Part shown: positions 56,656 to 64,000 of the stretch, piece after piece
Position numbering within the stretch: position 1 is the first letter of the stretch
How the letters are laid out: each line of letters opens with the position of its first letter
Origin: Lentzea pudingi
Lineage (GTDB): Bacteria > Actinomycetota > Actinomycetes > Mycobacteriales > Pseudonocardiaceae
Direction of reading: 5' to 3'
Assembly (NCBI RefSeq): GCF_014646255.1
Contig: NZ_BMNC01000002.1
Location: forward strand, 186,001 to 250,000
Length of the DNA: 64,000 bases
Notes under the pieces: model-generated
Told to the model about the DNA's origin: nothing
Databases searched by the model: none
What the model saw: the letters and a program-made list of their open reading frames with translations, nothing else
Made by a program: the position numbers and the translations under genes

Positions 56656-57513
56656 TCAGGCCCTTCCCGCGAAGTTCTCGATGACCTTGAGCAGCGCGGA
56701 GTGGTCGAGCGACCCGTAGCCCTGCGCGCGTGCCGCCGCGACCAGCGCGGCGATCTGGTTGGTGACCGGCAGCGCGACGTCGGCGGCGCGTGCCGCGTCC
56801 AGTGCGATGCCCATGTCCTTGTGGTGCAGGTCGATCCGGAAGCCCGGCTGGAACTCGCGCGCGATCATGGACTCGCGCTTGAGGTCGAGGATCCGGTTCG
56901 CGGCGAGGCCACCGGCGAGCACGTCGAGGCCCGCCTTCGGGTCGACGCCGCTCGCTTCCAGCAGCACGATCGACTCCGCGACAAGGGCGTAGATGCCGCC
57001 GACCATCAGCTGGTTCGCGGCCTTCACGACCTGGCCCGCGCCGTGCGGCCCGACGTGGACGATCGTCTTGCCGACGACCTCCAGGAACGGCCTGGCCGCG
57101 GCGAAGTCCTGTTCCTCCCCGCCCACCATGATGCTGAGCGAGGCCTGCACCGCACCGGTCTGGCCACCGCTGACCGGCGCGTCGAGCACCCGGACGTTCG
57201 AGAGCTTGCGCGCGATATCGATCGACGTGGACGGGCGGATCGTGCTCATGTCGATCAGCAACGTGCCGTCGTCGAACGCGACCTCGTCGATCACCGCCTC
57301 GACCTGCGGGTGGTTCGGCAGCATCGTGATGACGACCTCGGCGCCGCTCACGGCTTCTTGTGCGGTGGAAGCGGCCTTGCCGCCGTCCGCGACGAGCTTC
57401 TCCAGCGAGGCCGGGCTGAGGTCGAATCCCGTCACGTCGTGCCCGGCGGCTACGAGGTGGGCCGCCATCGGGCTGCCCATGATGCCGAGTCCGATGAATC
57501 CGATGCGGGTCAT
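56656..57513 (-). CDS. glxR: 2-hydroxy-3-oxopropionate (tartronate semialdehyde) reductase
   Basis: A 285-residue NAD(P)-dependent beta-hydroxyacid dehydrogenase that converts tartronate semialdehyde to glycerate. It has IGFIGLGIMGSPMAAHL (Rossmann), LDAPVSGGQTGA and the catalytic lysine in GAGQVVKAANQL. The ATG at 57513 overlaps the hyi stop by 4 bp and follows GGAGGG. Four bases separate it from gcl. Confidence 0.94.
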   Translation of the reverse strand: MTRIGFIGLGIMGSPMAAHLVAAGHDVTGFDLSPASLEKLVADGGKAASTAQEAVSGAEVVITMLPNHPQVEAVIDEVAFDDGTLLIDMSTIRPSTSIDIARKLSNVRVLDAPVSGGQTGAVQASLSIMVGGEEQDFAAARPFLEVVGKTIVHVGPHGAGQVVKAANQLMVGGIYALVAESIVLLEASGVDPKAGLDVLAGGLAANRILDLKRESMIAREFQPGFRIDLHHKDMGIALDAARAADVALPVTNQIAALVAAARAQGYGSLDHSALLKVIENFAGRA

Positions 57514-58256
57514 GCTTGTTCCCTCCAAGCGAAGGAGTGGGTGACGGGCTTGTACTCGGCGCCGACGAAGCCCGTGTAGCCGTTGGCGCGGAGCTTCGCG
57601 AGATGCCCGAAGAGGTCGAGCTCGCCGGTGCCGGGCTCCCCGCGTCCGGGAGCGTCGGCGATCTGCACGTGACCGATGCGGTCGACGTGGTCGGCGAGGA
57701 GGTCGAGGTCGTCGCCGTTCGTGGCGAGGTGGTAGAGGTCCGCGAGCAGCTTCACGTTGCCGCGGTCGATCTCGTCGATCAGCTCGAACGCCTGGTGGGC
57801 GGTCTTGATCGGATACTTCGGCGCGCCGCTCAGCGGTTCGACCACGAGCTGGGCGCCGATCTCCGCCGCGACGTCGGCGGCGAAGCGGTAGTTGGAGACG
57901 GTCTGCGCGGTGGTCTCGAAGTTGCCGTGCAGCGCGTTGAGCGTGCGGCAGCCGAGGCGGGCCGCGATGGCCGCGGTGATCTCGACGTTCGTGCGGAACT
58001 CCGTCTCGCGGCCGGGCCAGCTCGTCAGTCCCCGGTCTCCCGCGGGCATGTCACCCGCGTAGAGGTTCAGGCCGACGAGGCGCACCTGCGCGTCGACGAT
58101 GGCGTTCTCGAACGCCTCGATCTCACGTGTCTCGGGTACGGCGTCCGCGAACGGCCACCAGATCTCGACCGCGTCGAACCCGGCGGCGCGTGCGGCTTGA
58201 GGACGCTCCAACAGCGGTAGCTCCGTGAAGAGCATCGAGAGGTTGGCATCGAACAT
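57510..58256 (-). CDS. hyi: Hydroxypyruvate isomerase
   Basis: A 248-residue xylose-isomerase-like TIM barrel interconverting hydroxypyruvate and tartronate semialdehyde. FDANLSMLFTELPLLER, VEIWWPF, VVEPLSG and GHVQIADAPGRGEPGTGE are typical. The ATG at 58256 has GGAAGG upstream. It is the first gene of the six-gene operon running to alc, and the divergent gap to uraD holds paired operator-like boxes. Confidence 0.94.
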   Translation of the reverse strand: MFDANLSMLFTELPLLERPQAARAAGFDAVEIWWPFADAVPETREIEAFENAIVDAQVRLVGLNLYAGDMPAGDRGLTSWPGRETEFRTNVEITAAIAARLGCRTLNALHGNFETTAQTVSNYRFAADVAAEIGAQLVVEPLSGAPKYPIKTAHQAFELIDEIDRGNVKLLADLYHLATNGDDLDLLADHVDRIGHVQIADAPGRGEPGTGELDLFGHLAKLRANGYTGFVGAEYKPVTHSFAWREQA

Positions 58257-58278
58257 CGGTGGCTTGTCCTTCCACATT

Positions 58279-58358
58279 GCGGAAGTTGGATTTCGTACTA
58301 CGGAGACACTAGACATCCCGCGCGGCCCGGGTCAAGAATGTGGAAGTTCAATTCCGCG
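58279..58358. promoter_or_regulatory. Two IclR-type boxes between hyi and uraD
   Basis: GCGGAAGTTGGATTTCGTA (58279-58297) and GTGGAAGTTCAATTCCGCG (58340-58358) are nearly identical and lie exactly 61 bp apart, about six helical turns, in the same orientation. Each has a GGAA-N6-TTYC dyad core like IclR-family operators. They lie in the hyi-uraD gap, so a purine/allantoin regulator probably controls both arms. No such regulator gene is in the window. Confidence 0.6.
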
Positions 58359-58378
58359 ATGTAGAAACTTGGAGAGCC

Positions 58379-58861
58379 GTGGACAGCTTCAACAGCGCCC
58401 CGGAGGCCGAACTCCGTCCACTGCTCGCCGAGTGCCTCGCGGTACCCCGCTGGATCGACGCGGTGGTGGCGGGCAGGCCCTACGCGTCGGTGGATGCTCT
58501 CCTCGCGGCTTCTTCAGTTGCCGCACAAAGACTTTCCGACGAGGAGGTGCTCGGCGCCATCGCCGGGCACCCGCGCATCGGCGAACGGCAGAAGACAGGT
58601 GGGGTGTCGGCGAGGTGGTCGCGGTCAGAACAGTCCGGCGTCGACAGCTCCCAGGCTGATCGCCTGGCGGAGGCCAACGCCGCGTACGAGGATCGGTTCG
58701 GGCACATCTACCTGGTGTGCGCGACCGGCTTGAGCGGTGCGGACATGCTCGGCAACCTGTCCAGTCGCATGGACAACCCGCCGGAAGCCGAGCTCCGCGT
58801 CGTCAACGACGAACTCGCGAAGATCGCCGCCTTGCGGCTGCAGAAGCTGATCGGGAGCTGA
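58379..58861 (+). CDS. uraD: OHCU decarboxylase
   Basis: A 160-residue enzyme converting 2-oxo-4-hydroxy-4-carboxy-5-ureidoimidazoline to S-allantoin. The catalytic histidine lies in AGHPRIGE and the second signature is NAAYEDRFGHIYLVCATG. The GTG at 58379 (GGAG just upstream) is preferred over GTG 58340, which would place an operator box inside the coding region. It is followed after 4 bp by uricase. Confidence 0.92.
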   Translation: MDSFNSAPEAELRPLLAECLAVPRWIDAVVAGRPYASVDALLAASSVAAQRLSDEEVLGAIAGHPRIGERQKTGGVSARWSRSEQSGVDSSQADRLAEANAAYEDRFGHIYLVCATGLSGADMLGNLSSRMDNPPEAELRVVNDELAKIAALRLQKLIGS

Positions 58862-58865
58862 TTTC

Positions 58866-59744
58866 ATGGCCATCGTCCTGGGCCCCAACCAGTACGGGAA
58901 GGCGGAGAACCGCCTCGTCACCGTGTCGCGCAACGGTTCCGTGCACACGATCAAAGACCTCACCGTCAGCACGTCGCTGCGCGGAGACCTCGCCGACACG
59001 CACCTCACGGGCGACAACGCCAAGGTGCTCGCGACCGACACGCAGAAGAACACCGTCTACGCGTTCGCCAAGGAGGCGCCGGTCGGTGAGATCGAGGACT
59101 TCGCGCTGCGCCTCGGCCGGCACTTCGTCGGCTCGCAGGAGCCGATCACGGGCGCGCGCATCCTGATCGACGAGCACTCGTGGGACCGCATCGACGGCCA
59201 CGACCACTCGTTCGTCCAGGGCTCCAACGAGAAGCGCACCACCGCCGTGACGATCGAGGGCTCACAGGCGTGGGTCGTGTCGGGCGTGCGCGACATGGTG
59301 GTGCTGAAGTCGACGGGGTCGGAGTTCCACGGTTACCCGAAGGACCCGTACACGACGTTGAAGGAGACGCACGACCGCATCCTGGCGACGTCGGTGACGG
59401 CCCGCTGGCGCTACGTCGGCACGGACGTCGACTGGGCGAAGTCGTTCGCCGAGATCCGGTCCGTGATGCTGAAGACGTTCGCGGACAAGCATTCCCTCTC
59501 GTTGCAGCAGACGCTGTACGCGATGGGCGAGGCCGTGCTGCAGTCACGGCCGGAGGTCGCCGAGGTACGGCTCTCCATGCCGAACAAGCACCACTTTCTC
59601 GTGGACCTCAGCGCGTTCGGCCTGGAGAACGACAACGAGGTCTTCTACGCGGCGGACCGCCCGTACGGGCTCATCGAGGGGTCGATCCTGCGGGACGACG
59701 CTCCGGACGCGGGTCTTGCCTGGAGTACTTTGCCAGCCTTCTGA
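58866..59744 (+). CDS. Urate oxidase (uricase)
   Basis: A 292-residue cofactor-free enzyme oxidising urate to 5-hydroxyisourate. Catalytic Thr is in VLATDTQKNT, with the family motifs TGSEFHGYPKDPYTTL and NKHHFLVDLSAFGLEN. It is co-transcribed with uraD. The hydroxyisourate hydrolase gene (uraH) that often lies between them is absent. Its 3' end overlaps the convergent FAD-enzyme gene by 74 bp. Confidence 0.96.
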   Translation: MAIVLGPNQYGKAENRLVTVSRNGSVHTIKDLTVSTSLRGDLADTHLTGDNAKVLATDTQKNTVYAFAKEAPVGEIEDFALRLGRHFVGSQEPITGARILIDEHSWDRIDGHDHSFVQGSNEKRTTAVTIEGSQAWVVSGVRDMVVLKSTGSEFHGYPKDPYTTLKETHDRILATSVTARWRYVGTDVDWAKSFAEIRSVMLKTFADKHSLSLQQTLYAMGEAVLQSRPEVAEVRLSMPNKHHFLVDLSAFGLENDNEVFYAADRPYGLIEGSILRDDAPDAGLAWSTLPAF

Positions 59745-60954
59745 ACACCACCGGGTTGAGCAGTGTCGCCGGCGAGGCGACCATGTGCACGACCCGGACG
59801 AAGCGGCGGAACAGGTCGGGGTCGCGCACGATCCCGGCCTGCCACTTCTTCAGGTACCAGCCGAGCAGCCCGCCGCGCTTCTCCTCCACCCAGTTGCGGT
59901 CCGCGTTGCTGGACATCGCCCACGACGCCTTCGAGGTCCGGGCGACCTTCCGCTGGAACCGCCGGCAACCCTTGGCGCTGAAGTCCTTGTGCCGCCGGAA
60001 GAGCAGCGCCTCCATCGCCGCCACGGTGATCCCCTGCCCGTAGACGGGGTTGAACGCGCACACCGCGTCTCCCACCGCGACCAGTCCGCCCGGCCAGTTC
60101 GCCACGTTTTCAAAAGCGTTGCGGCGACTGGCCGTGCGGGCGAACAGGTAGACGGGCGTCAGCGGTTCGGCGTCGGCGAGCATCTCGGAAATGGGCACCC
60201 GCAACGAGTCCAGGAACTCCTGATAACCGTCGAGGTCGCGCGGCGGGTGATCACCCAGAGCTCCCTGGGCGGTGACCATCAGCCGGTCACCCTCCACACG
60301 CATCGCCGCGACCCCTCGCGGCAGGTTCGGCGCGGACAGGCTCTCGGCGTACACCACGGGAAAGTCGGCCGGCGCGGTGTAGAGCCGGGTCGCGTACCCC
60401 GTGCCGGAGTCGACCACCTCGGGTTCCGGCGTCGTGATCCCCGCGGCGGCGAGCCAGGCCGGCAGCTTCGACGACCTGCCGGACGCGTCGACGACCAGGT
60501 CCGCGTCGACCCTGCCGTCCCGCGTGAGCACACCGTCGACGACACCGTCGCGCAACGACAGCCCGGTCACGTGCACGCCGCCCACAACCTCAGCGCCCAC
60601 CCGCCGTCGGATGCAGGTCTCCAGCAAGGGACGGCTCAACGACAGCAGCGGCATGCCCAGATGTGTCTTCGCGAGCCAGCCGAGCGGGTTGAGGATCTGC
60701 ATGTCCCCCGCGTCGGCGAGCACCGCGCCCTCCGCCACGAGTTCGGCGCGCAGGCCGGGGAACAGCTCCTCCAAGAGCTCGCCGCCCCGCACCAGCAGCC
60801 CGTGCGTGTGTCTGCCCTGCGGCACACCCGCGCGGTACTCGGGTTCGCCGGTCAGCTCGTCGCGCTCCAGGACCACGACTTCGTCGCACGTCTCGGTCAG
60901 CACCCGAGCGGCGAGCAAGCCGGCGATTCCCCCACCCATCACCACGGCCTTCAT
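59671..60954 (-). CDS. FAD-dependent monooxygenase/oxidoreductase
   Basis: A 427-residue flavoprotein of the PHBH-like/geranylgeranyl-reductase-like group. The dinucleotide motif VVMGGGIAGLLAARVL starts the protein, the GD motif is VAVGDAVCAFNPVYGQG, and VVDASGRSSKLPAWL is typical. The substrate is unknown. The ATG at 60954 is clear. Its last 25 codons lie antisense to the end of uricase. Confidence 0.9.
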   Translation of the reverse strand: MKAVVMGGGIAGLLAARVLTETCDEVVVLERDELTGEPEYRAGVPQGRHTHGLLVRGGELLEELFPGLRAELVAEGAVLADAGDMQILNPLGWLAKTHLGMPLLSLSRPLLETCIRRRVGAEVVGGVHVTGLSLRDGVVDGVLTRDGRVDADLVVDASGRSSKLPAWLAAAGITTPEPEVVDSGTGYATRLYTAPADFPVVYAESLSAPNLPRGVAAMRVEGDRLMVTAQGALGDHPPRDLDGYQEFLDSLRVPISEMLADAEPLTPVYLFARTASRRNAFENVANWPGGLVAVGDAVCAFNPVYGQGITVAAMEALLFRRHKDFSAKGCRRFQRKVARTSKASWAMSSNADRNWVEEKRGGLLGWYLKKWQAGIVRDPDLFRRFVRVVHMVASPATLLNPVVFRRLAKYSRQDPRPERRPAGSTPR

Positions 60955-60984
60955 GGGGCCATCTAACCAGCGTCGAGCTGAGAG

Positions 60985-61452
60985 TCAGTGGTTCTCGGTC
61001 GCGCGCAACGACATCTGCTGATCGCGCCACGAGTGGAACAGGTCCGCCTCGCAGTACCAGTCGACGCCGGTCGGCCGTTCACCGGAGACCATGAACTCGA
61101 TCAGCAGCTGCCGGTACAGGTCGAGCGGAACGCCGGTGCCGGGCGGGAAGTCCGTGTACTTCTCGTTGACGTACGGCGCATCCTCGGAGCCCCTCGGCCA
61201 GCCCATGAAGCGGTTGTCGACGTAGTACATGTAGCCCCACGCGCCGCGCACGGCGAGCACGACGTTGTGGTCCGGTTCCCCGTCGCTGGTGAGGTCGCGG
61301 CCGAAGTGGTCGAGCGACCCGTCGTTGCACTCGGGCCGGGCGAGCAGCCGGATCAGTGTGTCCACATCCGCATCACACGCGACGACCTGGTACCTGTGCT
61401 CCGCGGAGTCGAGGTCGGGTAACCCTGTCCAGAGGCCGGCTCGCATGGTCAT
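60985..61452 (-). CDS. Imm1-like protein, possible orphan immunity protein
   Basis: A 155-residue soluble protein. Features such as HNVVLAVRGAWGYMYYVD, the FPPGTGVPLDLYRQLLIEF helix and SGERPTGVDW match my memory of the Imm1 immunity-protein family of polymorphic toxin systems. No toxin gene is adjacent. Start ATG 61452 or 61446. It shares its strand with the FAD enzyme, 30 bp upstream of it. Family assignment is moderate and unconfirmed. Confidence 0.7.
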   Translation of the reverse strand: MTMRAGLWTGLPDLDSAEHRYQVVACDADVDTLIRLLARPECNDGSLDHFGRDLTSDGEPDHNVVLAVRGAWGYMYYVDNRFMGWPRGSEDAPYVNEKYTDFPPGTGVPLDLYRQLLIEFMVSGERPTGVDWYCEADLFHSWRDQQMSLRATENH

Positions 61453-61528
61453 GCGAGCCACCCTGCACCCAATTGCGGGGAACATTCGACAGCCATGGAC
61501 AGAACCACACGAACGGGTGATGCCCCGA

Positions 61529-62698
61529 TCAGCTCGACCGGGTTACGAGCCCTCGCAGTGCTGCCTCGTGCAGACCCGTCGCGGCCTGCACCTCCACCGG
61601 ATCGAGCGCGCCGCAGTCCACCGCGCGGAGAAAGAACGCGGAGAGTGCCTGGGCGGTCGCCGGCTCGTCCAGCACGCCTCCCGACACGTGCTCCACGTAG
61701 GCCCTCAACCGCGCGGCGTCCGCGGCCAGACCTTCGCGGTAGAAACCGTAAACAGCCGCATATCGTGTCACCAGTTGTGCCGGGTGCAGGTCCCACCCCT
61801 GGTAGAAACCGTGCTCCAGAGAACGCCGCACTTGCCGGTAGTGGGTGTCCCAGCCGAACTGCTTCTGGTCGCCGACGGGAAGCACGTTGCTGGACCCGTC
61901 CGAGAGCCGCACACCCGTTCCGGCCGCGGACACCTGCATCACGTGCCTGGCGAAGTCGCACGCGCCATGCGCCAAGTGCTGCTGCGCCGCGGACAACCCG
62001 CAGTCCGCCGTGTAGTCGTAGGTGCCGAAGTGCAGACCGGTCACCCGGCCGCGCCCCGCCGCGATGAACCGCGGGATCGCCAGCCGCCCCTCACCGTCCA
62101 CAACGGACCGCGCGGTCTCGACCTGGATCTCGAACCTCAGCTCCTTGCCGAAGAGGTCGAGCACCTCACCGAAGACCTCGACCTGCTCGACCGAGGTCAC
62201 CTTCGGGAACGTGATCACGAACCCCGGCGGCACGTCACCCAGCGCCGTCAGGAAGATGTCCAGCGTGCGCAGCCCGCGCTCACGCAGTTCGGGTGTGTCG
62301 AAGGACTTGATCCGCAGCCCGAACGACGGTGGCGCGGTGCCCTCGGCGACCCAGCGCGACAGCAGGATCGCCGTGCTCTCCGCGTCCATGTCCTCGACGT
62401 CGTCCTCGGGAGCGCCGTAGCCGTCCTCGAAGTCGATCCGCAGGTCCTCGACCGGTTCCCTGCGGAGCTTGGCCTCGACGCGCTCCAGCACACCTTCCGG
62501 CAGCTCCGGCAGCAGGTCCGGCTCGATCGACTCGAGGGCCTCGCGCCCCCAGTCGTCGATCGTGGACCCGATGATGCGCCCGGCGGGCACGTAGCACGTG
62601 TGCACGGGCTGACGGCCCACCGGCCAGCTGCGTTCCACAGTGGACAGTCGAGCGGTGAGCCGGTCGACGTCGTCGGGAGACAGCGATGTCTCGTACAT
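61529..62698 (-). CDS. DUF6986 (HpcH/HpaI aldolase-like) protein
   Basis: A 389-residue protein of the PEP-mutase/aldolase superfamily found next to malate synthase in actinomycetes. DLRIDFEDGYG, FVITFPKVTSVEQVE, FEIQVETARSV and GLHFGTYDYTADCGL place metal-binding acidic residues in a citrate-lyase-beta-like barrel. The ATG shares one base with the aceB stop, so it is translationally coupled to it. A role in glyoxylate or malyl-type chemistry is plausible but unproven. Confidence 0.85.
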   Translation of the reverse strand: MYETSLSPDDVDRLTARLSTVERSWPVGRQPVHTCYVPAGRIIGSTIDDWGREALESIEPDLLPELPEGVLERVEAKLRREPVEDLRIDFEDGYGAPEDDVEDMDAESTAILLSRWVAEGTAPPSFGLRIKSFDTPELRERGLRTLDIFLTALGDVPPGFVITFPKVTSVEQVEVFGEVLDLFGKELRFEIQVETARSVVDGEGRLAIPRFIAAGRGRVTGLHFGTYDYTADCGLSAAQQHLAHGACDFARHVMQVSAAGTGVRLSDGSSNVLPVGDQKQFGWDTHYRQVRRSLEHGFYQGWDLHPAQLVTRYAAVYGFYREGLAADAARLRAYVEHVSGGVLDEPATAQALSAFFLRAVDCGALDPVEVQAATGLHEAALRGLVTRSS

Positions 62699-64000
62699 CA
62701 GATGCGCTCGTACGCCGGCAGCGTCAGGAAGTCCACGAAGTCCTCGGACAACGCGACCTGCTCGAACAGCTCGACGGCAGCCGCGACGTGCGGCCCTTCG
62801 AGCTCGTTCCCGACCCGCGCCAGCACGTCCCGCACGGCGTCGGCGGTGACCCGCGTGCCGTCGTCGAGCACGACCTCGTTGTTGATCCACTGCCAGATCT
62901 GCGACCTGCTGATCTCCGCGGTGGCCGCGTCCTCCATCAGGTTGTGGATCGCCGCCGCCCCGTTGCCACCCAGCCAGGACGCGATGTACCGCACGCCGAC
63001 ATCGACAGCGGCCTCCAACCCGGCCCGGGTCGCTCCACCGCCCGCGGACTTGAAGTCCAGCAACTGCTCAGCGGTGACGCTGACCTCCGGACGCTGCTTG
63101 TCGATCTGGTTGGGCCGGTCACCCAGCACCCCGTCGAAGATCTCGCGGCAAATCGGCACGAGGTCAGGATGCGCCACCCACGACCCGTCGAAACCATCGT
63201 TCGCCTCGCGCGTCTTGTCCTCACGAACCTTCCGCAACGCGTTCTCGGTGACCTCGGGATCACGCCGGTTCGGAATGAACGCCGCCATGCCCCCCATGGC
63301 AAACGCCCCGCGCTTGTGACACGTCTTCACCAGAAGCTCGGTGTACGCGCGCATGAACGGCGCCGTCATCGTCACGCTGTTGCGGTCCGGCAGCACGTAG
63401 TCAGCACCCGCGTCACGGAAGTACTTGATGACGCTGAACAGGTAGTCCCACCGCCCGGCGTTGAGCCCCGACGCGTGGTCACGCAGTTCGTACAGAATCT
63501 CTTCCATCTGGAACGCGGCCGGAATCGTCTCAATCAACACCGTCGCGCGAATCGTGCCGTGCGGCACCTTCAGCAGCTTCTGCGCCGTAGTGAAAACGTC
63601 GTTCCACAGCCGTGCCTCCAGATGCGACTCCATCTTCGGCAGGTAGTAGTACGGCCGCCCAAGCTCAGCGTTGTGGAAGAAGTGCAACCCGAAGTCCACC
63701 AGCGCACCGACAGCGTTCTTCCCACCGAACTGCAGGTTCCGCTCGTCAAGATGCCACCCACGCGGCCGCACGACGATCGTCGGATACGGCCCACCCTTGA
63801 GCGAGTACTCCTTGCCTTCAGGCGAGGTGAACGAGATCGTCCGCCGCTCGGCCTCGTACAGGTTCACCTGCCCCTGCACCACGTTGTCCCAGTGCGGCGT
63901 GTTCGCGTCCTCAAGATCGGCAAGCCACACTTTCGCGCCAGAGTTCAACGCGTTGATCGTCATCTTGCGCTCGGTGGGCCCGGTGATCTCCACGCGCCGA
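62698..64000 (-). CDS. aceB: Malate synthase A, N-terminus beyond window
   Basis: Enzyme joining glyoxylate and acetyl-CoA to malate. The visible 433 residues hold [15 protein letters not shown] (catalytic Arg), the PROSITE signature [16 protein letters not shown], and [13 protein letters not shown]. The frame is open to the right edge, so the first ~100 residues are missing. It consumes glyoxylate made by allantoicase-derived ureidoglycolate, matching the neighbouring operon. Confidence 0.96.
   Translation of the reverse strand, partial: RRVEITGPTERKMTINALNSGAKVWLADLEDANTPHWDNVVQGQVNLYEAERRTISFTSPEGKEYSLKGGPYPTIVVRPRGWHLDERNLQFGGKNAVGALVDFGLHFFHNAELGRPYYYLPKMESHLEARLWNDVFTTAQKLLKVPHGTIRATVLIETIPAAFQMEEILYELRDHASGLNAGRWDYLFSVIKYFRDAGADYVLPDRNSVTMTAPFMRAYTELLVKTCHKRGAFAMGGMAAFIPNRRDPEVTENALRKVREDKTREANDGFDGSWVAHPDLVPICREIFDGVLGDRPNQIDKQRPEVSVTAEQLLDFKSAGGGATRAGLEAAVDVGVRYIASWLGGNGAAAIHNLMEDAATAEISRSQIWQWINNEVVLDDGTRVTADAVRDVLARVGNELEGPHVAAAVELFEQVALSEDFVDFLTLPAYERI

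Overview
The window is chromosomal DNA from a high-GC actinomycete. GC-rich codons, many GTG (and a few TTG) starts, WhiG, a DUF2469 protein, ECF41 and an Rv1284-like carbonic anhydrase all point to Actinobacteria. A pseudonocardial genus such as Lentzea, Saccharothrix or Actinosynnema is my best guess, but the genus is inference. Most of the window is ordinary, densely packed core chromosome with many 1-4 bp translational overlaps.

Layout. 1-7.0 kb: a sensor kinase cut by the left edge and a polyamine-type ABC transporter. Its potA-potD half and its potB-potC half are separated by an oppositely oriented TetR-P450 pair. 7.1-14.3 kb: a DUF2631 membrane protein, a quinone-oxidoreductase/HxlR redox pair, a membrane Ser/Thr kinase, a beta-carbonic anhydrase, an unknown protein, rlmN, a PadR regulator and an aldo/keto reductase. 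14.3-16.7 kb: the only clearly accessory island. It holds a decayed HINT-type polymorphic-toxin tail scattered over several reading frames, a lower-GC 161-residue gene of immunity-protein type, and a headless lectin-like beta-propeller. 16.7-18.4 kb: a methyltransferase and a VOC protein. 18.4-22.5 kb: rpsB-tsf-pyrH-frr-cdsA. 22.9-31.3 kb: a secreted M23 peptidase, whiG, xerC, dprA, comM, yraN-type and DUF2469 genes, with two gene-poor stretches, one of them rich in tandem repeats. 31.3-36.2 kb: rpsP-khpA-rimM-trmD-rplS-lepB-lepB-rnhB. 36.3-43.7 kb: pxpA/CPBP, HIT, the ECF41 sigma factor with its carboxymuconolactone-decarboxylase partner, an amidohydrolase, ffh and a HAD/P-loop kinase pair. 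43.8-51.6 kb: a HAF-repeat exoprotein, amtB-glnB-glnD and a secreted peptidase. 51.7-64 kb: purine-ring catabolism and glyoxylate use.

How the genes work together. The right third forms one pathway. Uricase and OHCU decarboxylase make allantoin. Allantoinase and allantoicase open and split it to glyoxylate and urea. Glyoxylate then goes either through glyoxylate carboligase, tartronate-semialdehyde reductase, hydroxypyruvate isomerase and glycerate kinase, or through malate synthase with its coupled DUF6986 partner. Two near-identical GGAA-N6-TTYC boxes lie between the divergent arms and are probable sites for a regulator encoded elsewhere. The amtB-glnB-glnD operon has GlnR-like half-sites upstream, so ammonium supply and purine-nitrogen recovery sit side by side.

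I found no convincing wholly new defence or biosynthetic system. The best leads are the decayed toxin/immunity island, the TetR-P450 insertion with an operator between divergent genes, a glyoxylate carboligase that keeps the canonical ThDP glutamate, the ECF41 locus with two matching promoters, and a three-box DnaA-type array with exact 18-bp spacing.
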